A stretch of DNA of 64,000 nt from DTKD01 sp964494345 (GTDB lineage Bacteria > Armatimonadota > UBA5829), in the NCBI GenBank assembly GCA_964494345.1, contig CAZBSI010000001.1:1-64000 (forward strand), written 5' to 3'. Position 1 is the stretch's first letter, and every line of letters starts with the position of its first letter. The notes beneath the pieces are model-generated. The model was not told the DNA's origin, searched no databases, and saw nothing but the letters and a program-made list of their open reading frames with translations. Made by a program: the position numbers and the translations under genes. Positions 58,287 to 64,000 of the stretch are shown piece after piece.

Positions 58287-60203
58287 TCAATCCTGCGTCT
58301 GTTCCCCCGACCGTAGCGCCCTGAAAACCGCCTCGGCTGCCGGTTTGCTCATAGACGGGGCTGATTCCAATTCCTCTATTGTCGCCTGTTTGATTTTCTC
58401 AAGCGATCCAAAGTGCCGAATCAAAGCCCGCCTGCGCTTCGGGCCGATGCCTGGAATATCGTTCAGCACCGACATCCGCATCGCCTTGCCCCGCGATTTG
58501 CGATGGAACGTAATCGCGAATCTATGCGCCTCATCCCTCACTCTCTGCAGAACATGCAGGGCCTTCGAATGCCGCGGCAAAATCACCGGATCAGGCTGCA
58601 TCGGCAGAAATATCTCCTCATGCTTTTCGGCTAACCCCAAAATCGCAGGCACTTTTTCCCCGGACTCCCTTATCGACTCCAGTGCGGCGTTAAGTTGTCC
58701 TTTACCTCCATCAATGAGCATCAAATCCGGCAAATCGACAAAAGCCTCACTTCGCCGCAGGGTCCCCGTCAGCCTGCGCGTCACCACTTCCCGCATAGAG
58801 GCATAATCATCCGGCTTACCCTCTGTTTGCTTAATTTTGAACTTGCGATAATGCGCCTTTTTTGGCTGACCGTTCTCGAAGACCACAAGTGACGCTACAG
58901 TATAGAACCCCTGGATATTGGATATATCATAAGCCTCAATCCGCCTCGGCAGGATGTCAGAATGAATCGCGTCCCGCAACTCTGTAAGCTCCTCGTTGAT
59001 TTTCTCCTCATCCGTCTCCAGCTTCAATCGCAGTTGTTTCAGCACCAAATCGGCGTTTTTGCGCGCCATCTCCACAAGCTGCTTCTTCTCTCCGCGCTTC
59101 GGAGTAGACACCTGCACCTTCGCCCCCTTCTTTCGGCGCAGCCAGCTCTCGATTATGTCCAATTCCGCAACATCCGCGTTCAACAGGATTTCTCGCGGAA
59201 TATACGCAGAGGTGTTGTAGTATTGCTGCAGAAACTCCGCTGTGCTTTCCTGCAGATCGTCATCTGAGACGTTTCGCAGCATAAAATGCTCCTGACCGAT
59301 CAATTTGCCGCCTCGGACAAAAAACATCTCCGCACATGCGTTTCCATCGTCGGTAACAAGCGCAATTACGTCCTGATCCTCAAGCGCCGTCGAGATCACC
59401 TTCTGCCGGGCTATGAGCTTTTGAATCGACTGCACCTGATCACGCAACTTCGCCGCACGCTCAAATTCGAGATTAGCAGCGGCCTCCTCCATCTCACTGA
59501 GCATCTTATCGACAAGCTCATCACGCCTGCCTTCAAGAAACGCCATCACATCGGCCACCGCTGCCATATACTCCTCGTGCGTGATCTTACCGGCACAAAC
59601 ACCCAGACACTGGTTTATGTGATAATACATACACGCCCTGCCGTGAGACTGCGAGGGGTCTTTATATCCGCAAGGAATCCTGAATATCCGCCGAATCAGC
59701 CGCAGGGTCTCCCGCACGGCCTCATTATCCGTATACGGCCCGTAGTATTTATCCTTCTCTTTGGGCTGCATACGCAACTTGCGCATATAAACCACCCTAG
59801 GCCATTCTTCACTTAGGGTCACCGCGATATATGGGTAGCTCTTATCGTCGCGCAGAAGCACGTTATACTGAGGCTGATGACGTTTGATCAGGTTGCTTTC
59901 GAGGATGAGCGCCTCAATCTCGCTATCGGTAACGATGGTGTCGATATCCGTGATCTCAGTCACCATCTGGCGTTTGCGTCGCGTGAGATCGGCGCCCTTT
60001 TGAAAATAGCTGCGCACGCGGCTACGAAGCACCTTCGCTTTACCGACGTAGATAATTTTCCCGGCCTCGTTTTTCATCATATAACAGCCGGGCACAGAGG
60101 GCAGGGAGGCTAATTTATCGGTAAGTGTCACGGGATATTTGTTCCTCAGCGCCGTCCAATCCAGCGATTCGGCGGTCTCGTTGGAACCGGCGTCATTTAT
60201 CAC
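58287..60203 (-). CDS. uvrC: UvrABC system protein C
   Basis: GTG start at 60203 with GGGAGG at about 60216. The 638-aa excinuclease subunit has the GIY-YIG domain (GCYMMKNEAGKIIYVGKAKVLRSRVRSYF), UVR region (ANLEFERAAKLRDQVQSIQKL), UvrC-homology domain (RRIEAYDISNIQGFYTVASLVVFENGQP, DLMLIDGGKGQLN) and a C-terminal HhH pair (LNDIPGIGPKRRRALIRHFG). It makes the nicks in nucleotide excision repair. It starts the uvrC-ogt-yvlD-like-rapZ-yvcK-maf operon. Confidence 0.97.
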   Translation of the reverse strand: MINDAGSNETAESLDWTALRNKYPVTLTDKLASLPSVPGCYMMKNEAGKIIYVGKAKVLRSRVRSYFQKGADLTRRKRQMVTEITDIDTIVTDSEIEALILESNLIKRHQPQYNVLLRDDKSYPYIAVTLSEEWPRVVYMRKLRMQPKEKDKYYGPYTDNEAVRETLRLIRRIFRIPCGYKDPSQSHGRACMYYHINQCLGVCAGKITHEEYMAAVADVMAFLEGRRDELVDKMLSEMEEAAANLEFERAAKLRDQVQSIQKLIARQKVISTALEDQDVIALVTDDGNACAEMFFVRGGKLIGQEHFMLRNVSDDDLQESTAEFLQQYYNTSAYIPREILLNADVAELDIIESWLRRKKGAKVQVSTPKRGEKKQLVEMARKNADLVLKQLRLKLETDEEKINEELTELRDAIHSDILPRRIEAYDISNIQGFYTVASLVVFENGQPKKAHYRKFKIKQTEGKPDDYASMREVVTRRLTGTLRRSEAFVDLPDLMLIDGGKGQLNAALESIRESGEKVPAILGLAEKHEEIFLPMQPDPVILPRHSKALHVLQRVRDEAHRFAITFHRKSRGKAMRMSVLNDIPGIGPKRRRALIRHFGSLEKIKQATIEELESAPSMSKPAAEAVFRALRSGEQTQD

Positions 60204-60230
60204 CTCTCACCACCTCCCTTTCTCAACGAA

Positions 60231-60259
60231 ATTCTAACACCCCACACGCGTTTGCACAA
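60231..60259 (-). promoter_or_regulatory. Candidate uvrC promoter (minus strand)
   Basis: On the minus strand, TTGTGC (60259-60254), a 17-bp spacer and TAGAAT (60236-60231), with a leader of about 20 nt before the GTG at 60203. The -10 is good and the -35 partial. Confidence 0.45.
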
Positions 60260-60274
60260 GCAAGGTCTAGGCTT

Positions 60275-60352
60275 GTCATTCCGCGCGCAGTCGCGGAATC
60301 CACGGGCAGCACAGGCCAATCGAGCACAGATCCTGCGACTTCGCGCAGGATG
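60275..60352. repeat. Dispersed REP-like palindromes
   Basis: Starting near 60275, GTCATTCCGCGCGCAGTCGC, continuing GGAATCCACGGG, and then GATCCTGCGACTTCGCGCAG, continuing GATGAC, are the two palindrome types also present in the 225-bp repeats at 54045-54498. Here they lie in the divergent gap between uvrC and the GH3 gene. Confidence 0.75.
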
Positions 60353-60469
60353 ACGATATTTAGGACGCAGGAAGACGGGTGAAATAGTGAGTATTCAGCA
60401 AAGTTTTGCACAGATTGCAAAGTACATTCGTACAATTGCCAGGACTGCGCACTTAATGGCAAACTGGCA

Positions 60470-60497
60470 TTGACATTTACCCAATCGGAGTTAAAAT
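60470..60497 (+). promoter_or_regulatory. Promoter of the GH3 gene, giving a leaderless start
   Basis: TTGACA (60470-60475), a 16-bp spacer and TAAAAT (60492-60497). The expected transcription start, about 60504, falls at or next to the ATG at 60505. Confidence 0.55.
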
Positions 60498-60504
60498 GCA
60501 TGTA

Positions 60505-62796
60505 ATGAAGCACTTCCGCGTAATACTCCAGATATCTATGTTTTTGTTGTGTTGTCACGCATGCTCGGCGATCTCTATCGGCGAATGGAAGCGTGATGCA
60601 GACTATGGCATGCCCATCACATTGCAGAATGTAGTGGTTACGGCCGTCTTTCCCGGTTGCATATACGTTCAGGATGAGAATCGCAGTTCGGGAATTCGCG
60701 TAGACACTACGGGCAGTTTCGAGATCGGCGATGTGGTTGACATCGACGCCCCCATGGAAATAGACAGCAATCAGGAAAGATACATCGACTGTCGCTTCCA
60801 GCCCCCTCAACTCACCGGCCAAAAACGCTCAGTGCAGCCGCTTGGCATGGCAAACAGGGCTTTTGTAGGAGGAGATTCCGGCAACTTTCAAAAAGGAATC
60901 CCTGGCGACGAGAACCTCAACACGGTTGGCCTGCTGACCCGGGTATGGGGCAAAGTAAGCGATTTCGACTACTCTTCAAAGCCGAAATGGCTCACCCTCA
61001 CAGACGGCAGCGGCTCGAAGATTAAAGTAATCGCGCCAAACGGAACCGAGCTTGATGCTGATTGGGCGTTTATGTCGGCAACTGGAGTATGCTCTGTGGA
61101 GAAGAAAGACGATCAAACGATCAAAGTGCTCAAAATCCGCGATAAAAACGATATGACTGGCTACAAATCCTGGGTTGCGGCAAAGCTCGCGACGATGACT
61201 CTCGACGAGAAAATCGGCCAGCTATTCCAGGTTCGATTCGACGGCGACACATTCACCCCTGCTATGCTTACGACTATTACAACCAAGCATATCGGCGGAA
61301 TTATCTATTTCCAATACAACGGCAACCTCGACGACCCAACCCGCACAGCTAAGTTTACAAACGACTTGCAGGCGGCTGCGATGAAACCGGACGGCTCTGG
61401 CATTCCATTGCTTCTCTCGCTCGACCAGGAAGGCGGCCGTGTGATTCGCATCACAGGTGGAGTCGAGGGTCCTGGCAACATGGGCTTAGGCGCATCCCGT
61501 TCCACTGAGGCAGCGTTCTCAATCGGCAGCCTTTTCGGCAGGGAGATACGGGCGTTGGGCGCCAATATGGACCTCGCTCCCGACCTCGACGTCAACAACA
61601 ATGCTGCCAACCCTGTAATCGGCGTTCGGTCATTTGCCGAGCAGCCGGAGCTTGTATCGACTATGGGTCAGGCTTATGTTGCCGGTCTGCACAGTGCGAA
61701 TATAATCGCCACGGGTAAGCACTTCCCCGGCCACGGCGACACGAACGTCGACTCGCATTCGGGTCTTCCTGTGATTGCAAACTACGATTTCGCAACGTTC
61801 GATGCGGTTCACGGGCGGCCGTTTAGAGAAGCGCTCGCTAATGGCATGGACTGCATAATGAGCGCCCACATCGTAGTAAATTGCATCGACCCCAATCGCC
61901 CGGCCACTCTGTCGCCGCTCGTGATGCAGGGATACCTGCGCGGCGATATCGGCTTTGACGGCGTGGTTATGACGGACTCGATGGGAATGGCGGGCATCAC
62001 AGCCGGATACTCCGCAGGAAAAGCCGCTGTTATGGCCATAAACGCCGGGGTGGACCTCCTGTCGCTCTCACCGGATCTAAACGCTGCAATAGCCGCAGTA
62101 AAGGCCGCCGCACTCAGCGGGGAGATTCCGATGTCGCGAATCGACGAGTCGGTGACGCGCATTCTTAAACTCAAGCGTAAATATGGCCTGTTTGAAAATC
62201 CTTATGTCGACGTCTCCGCAGCCGCAGGTATTGTAGGCTGTGCCGCTCATCGCGCTGAGGAATACGACGTCGCAAGGGCAGCCGTCACACTGACTCGCAA
62301 TAAGAACAACATCCTGCCCTTGAATCTCAACCCCAGCCAGAAAATACTGCTGGTTACCGTGCAATCTTCCGGCGAGACGACGACAGACGCAGCCTCTCGC
62401 TTCGCCAATTTCATCAAAGCCAGGCACGCGAATACGACCTCTATGGCAGTCGTGGATAACCCGAATACTACGCAAAGAAACACCATCCGAAACGCCGCAC
62501 TGACACACGATGTAGTGATAATGGGCACGTCAAGAGCTCATACATTGACAGGTCAGGCGACATTGGTAAACAGTATCTCAGCCGCAGGAAAGCCGGTGAT
62601 ATGTGTCGGTATGCGAGAGCCATACGAGCTGTCCGCACTCTCCACGGCTGACGCGTATTTAGCTATCTACAACTACCGTGACTGCGGATTGGCGGCTGCA
62701 GCGGACGTGATATTCGGCGACTACAATCCAATCGGCAAACTACCAGTCTCCATACCCGGCACGTCATACAACTTCGACTGGGGCCTGAGCTATTAA
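60505..62796 (+). CDS. Exported GH3 beta-N-acetylhexosaminidase-like enzyme
   Basis: I chose ATG 60505 because the ATG at 60496 overlaps the -10 of the likely promoter. The 763-aa product has a signal peptide (ILQISMFLLCCHACSA). Residues about 20-215 form an N-terminal beta/OB-like domain (ITLQNVVVTAVFPGCIYVQD). The GH3 barrel follows (about 225-560) with SLDQEGGRVIRITGG, KHFPGHGDTNVDSHSGLP (about 405) and nucleophile Asp491 in VVMTDSMGMAG. A C-terminal alpha/beta sandwich follows. The KHFPGHGDT motif is NagZ-like, so it may cleave N-acetylglucosaminides such as peptidoglycan or chitin fragments. It probably acts in the periplasm or outside the cell. Confidence 0.9.
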   Translation: MKHFRVILQISMFLLCCHACSAISIGEWKRDADYGMPITLQNVVVTAVFPGCIYVQDENRSSGIRVDTTGSFEIGDVVDIDAPMEIDSNQERYIDCRFQPPQLTGQKRSVQPLGMANRAFVGGDSGNFQKGIPGDENLNTVGLLTRVWGKVSDFDYSSKPKWLTLTDGSGSKIKVIAPNGTELDADWAFMSATGVCSVEKKDDQTIKVLKIRDKNDMTGYKSWVAAKLATMTLDEKIGQLFQVRFDGDTFTPAMLTTITTKHIGGIIYFQYNGNLDDPTRTAKFTNDLQAAAMKPDGSGIPLLLSLDQEGGRVIRITGGVEGPGNMGLGASRSTEAAFSIGSLFGREIRALGANMDLAPDLDVNNNAANPVIGVRSFAEQPELVSTMGQAYVAGLHSANIIATGKHFPGHGDTNVDSHSGLPVIANYDFATFDAVHGRPFREALANGMDCIMSAHIVVNCIDPNRPATLSPLVMQGYLRGDIGFDGVVMTDSMGMAGITAGYSAGKAAVMAINAGVDLLSLSPDLNAAIAAVKAAALSGEIPMSRIDESVTRILKLKRKYGLFENPYVDVSAAAGIVGCAAHRAEEYDVARAAVTLTRNKNNILPLNLNPSQKILLVTVQSSGETTTDAASRFANFIKARHANTTSMAVVDNPNTTQRNTIRNAALTHDVVIMGTSRAHTLTGQATLVNSISAAGKPVICVGMREPYELSALSTADAYLAIYNYRDCGLAAAADVIFGDYNPIGKLPVSIPGTSYNFDWGLSY

Positions 62797-62804
62797 CAGC
62801 CGGC

Positions 62805-62960
62805 CCCTGCATCATACGAATCGCCTAAAATCCCAGCATACGGAACGCATCTGGACTAAGCCTCCCTCCCCCGTCATACGGAACGCATCAGGAATAAGCG
62901 TCCCACACCCCGTCATTCCGAGCGCAGCGAGGAATCTGCTTTTTCCGGTATCCGAGGCAA
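62805..62960. repeat. REP-like repeats after the GH3 gene
   Basis: CATACGGAACGCATC occurs at about 62835 and 62875 as a direct repeat. Then GTCATTCCGAGCGCAGCGAG, continuing GAATCTGCTTTTTCCGGTAT at 62911-62950, is a palindrome close to that at 54530. No gene is seen in 62797-63085 beyond these. The GAGGGA ribosome binding site of the next gene is at about 63075. Confidence 0.7.
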
Positions 62961-63085
62961 CCGCCCGAATTCCGCCCATTTTTCGCGTTTTCGCGTTTCT
63001 CCCTTTCCACCTCAACATGATATGATCTAATAGTCGCGCCAATCATACAAAGGGACAATAGAGCGCAATGTTACGAGGGAAACCT

Positions 63086-64000
63086 ATGAGTCGTTTGATC
63101 GGTATAATAATCTTACTGGGCCTTATAATCCCCATTCCCTGCCACGCCAGGGACATAATCGACCTTAACGGGGAGTGGCAGTTTCGGGCAGATCCGCAGG
63201 ATGTCGGTAAAACGGAGAAATGGTACCTGCCTGAAACCGAGTTCGATAAGAAAATCAACGTACCAGGCGCCTGGAACACACAGGGGGTAGGGGAGCCTGC
63301 CGAGTCGCTGTTTTATAAATTCGCAGGGTCTGGGTGGTATCGCAAGCACGTCTCGGTGCCAAAGAGCTGGCTTGGCAAGGAGATGTATATCTGCCTCGAC
63401 GGTGTCTACCGAACAGCAGACGTCTGGATCAACGGCGACCACCAGGGAACCACAAACGGCTATCTGACACCCATCAGGCACGAGATCGCATATCTGATCG
63501 TCAAAGACTGGACTATCGACATCGTTATTCGGGTCGACGGCCGTCGCAACCCCGAATCCGATATTCTGAGCGGTTCTATGGACCTAGCGAAGCTGCCGGG
63601 CGCGGAGTGGGGCGGCATATTGGGCAATGTGTGGCTGGAGACCACCGAAAAGAGCTGGATCGAAAACGCCTACGTCACCCCCCGCAGAAACAGCGATGTA
63701 GTCGAGGTTATAGTCGACACCGGCAGCCGCATAATATACGGCGGATCCGCCGAGCAACAGCCCGACTTCGTCTTGCAGGCGGATATTTATGACCAGACGG
63801 GCAAGCACGTCGGCAGCAACGTCTCTTACAAAATCCTGCCTTCCCTGTACCCTGATTTTGTAATGGTAAAAATCGAGGACATCAAGCGCTGGTCCCCTGA
63901 TTCTCCGTATCTCTACACCCTCGATGTGCGTCTCTACAAAGAAGACGAGGAGCTGGATTATTACACTACTACGTTCGGGGTTCGAGAGTTTGCAACAGAC
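63086..64000 (+). CDS. Exported GH2-family glycoside hydrolase, N-terminal part (cut by window end)
   Basis: An open frame from ATG 63086 (GAGGGA at about 63075) to the window end with no stop: at least 305 aa. The first 22 or so residues are a signal peptide (LIGIIILLGLIIPIPCHA). The body matches the GH2 sugar-binding jelly roll: IIDLNGEWQFRADPQ, VPGAWNTQGVG, GSGWYRKHVSVP, CLDGVYRTADVWINGDHQG, then an Ig-like domain starting SPYLYTLDVRLY and TTTFGVREF. GH2 enzymes include beta-galactosidase, beta-mannosidase and beta-glucuronidase. The catalytic domain is outside the window, so the substrate cannot be named. An alternative ATG at 63068 exists. Confidence 0.82.
   Translation, partial: MSRLIGIIILLGLIIPIPCHARDIIDLNGEWQFRADPQDVGKTEKWYLPETEFDKKINVPGAWNTQGVGEPAESLFYKFAGSGWYRKHVSVPKSWLGKEMYICLDGVYRTADVWINGDHQGTTNGYLTPIRHEIAYLIVKDWTIDIVIRVDGRRNPESDILSGSMDLAKLPGAEWGGILGNVWLETTEKSWIENAYVTPRRNSDVVEVIVDTGSRIIYGGSAEQQPDFVLQADIYDQTGKHVGSNVSYKILPSLYPDFVMVKIEDIKRWSPDSPYLYTLDVRLYKEDEELDYYTTTFGVREFATD

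Overview
The window is bacterial and gene-dense, and it falls into a conserved half and an accessory half. Bases 1-20300 are one long plus-strand ribosomal superoperon in the usual order: the tuf 3' end, the S10 genes, the spc genes, the alpha genes, then truA-rplM-rpsI. Several starts are GTG or TTG. An EF-G-like GTPase gene sits between rplE and rpsZ, which is unusual. Many of the longer gaps inside the superoperon contain inverted repeats. Several products carry low-complexity tails: Lys/Ala on L22, Arg/Gly on S3, acidic on RNA polymerase alpha.

Bases 20400-41100 hold an accessory cluster of exported proteins. Four giant secreted proteins (about 1,140-1,500 aa) end in the same module: an Ig-like domain, a beta-rich module containing SISAKTAW, and a dockerin-like EF-hand pair. 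One is also a GerMN plus N-acetylmuramoyl-L-alanine amidase protein. Two are tandem paralogues with LamG-like and carbohydrate-binding-like domains. Between and beside them lie a Big_5-type Ig protein, a parvulin-like foldase and a small protein with a PEP-CTERM-like tail. Most of these units share one promoter design: TTGAC(A/T/G), exactly 17 bp, then CATACT or a close variant. In four of five cases a GTAATATTAC-like palindrome directly abuts the -35. This looks like a co-regulated surface-assembly regulon and is the best candidate here for an undescribed system.

Bases 41100-48300 are a minus-strand housekeeping run, read from rpoZ towards holB: rpoZ (omega with a very long acidic tail), dnaJ, prmA, rsmE, an R3H/AAA ATPase, tmk, a cyclic-di-AMP receptor-like protein and holB. 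Divergent from rpoZ are selA, which appears leaderless, and an HD-GYP phosphodiesterase. A minus-strand operon follows with a DUF4380-like protein and a zinc/manganese ABC transporter. Upstream of it is an exact 225-bp tandem duplication made of hairpins. The next minus-strand operon is uvrC-ogt-yvlD-like-rapZ-yvcK-maf. The window ends with two plus-strand exported glycoside hydrolase genes, a GH3 family member and a GH2 family member cut by the window end.

SelA implies selenocysteine use, the cyclic-di-AMP receptor and R3H/Ycf45 ATPase suggest a terrabacterial lineage, and the dockerin, LamG and glycosidase content suggests a polysaccharide-degrading or surface-elaborating bacterium. Armatimonadota or a related deep lineage fits by resemblance, but this is inference and no marker was searched. 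I saw no tRNA, rRNA, CRISPR array, transposase or phage gene.
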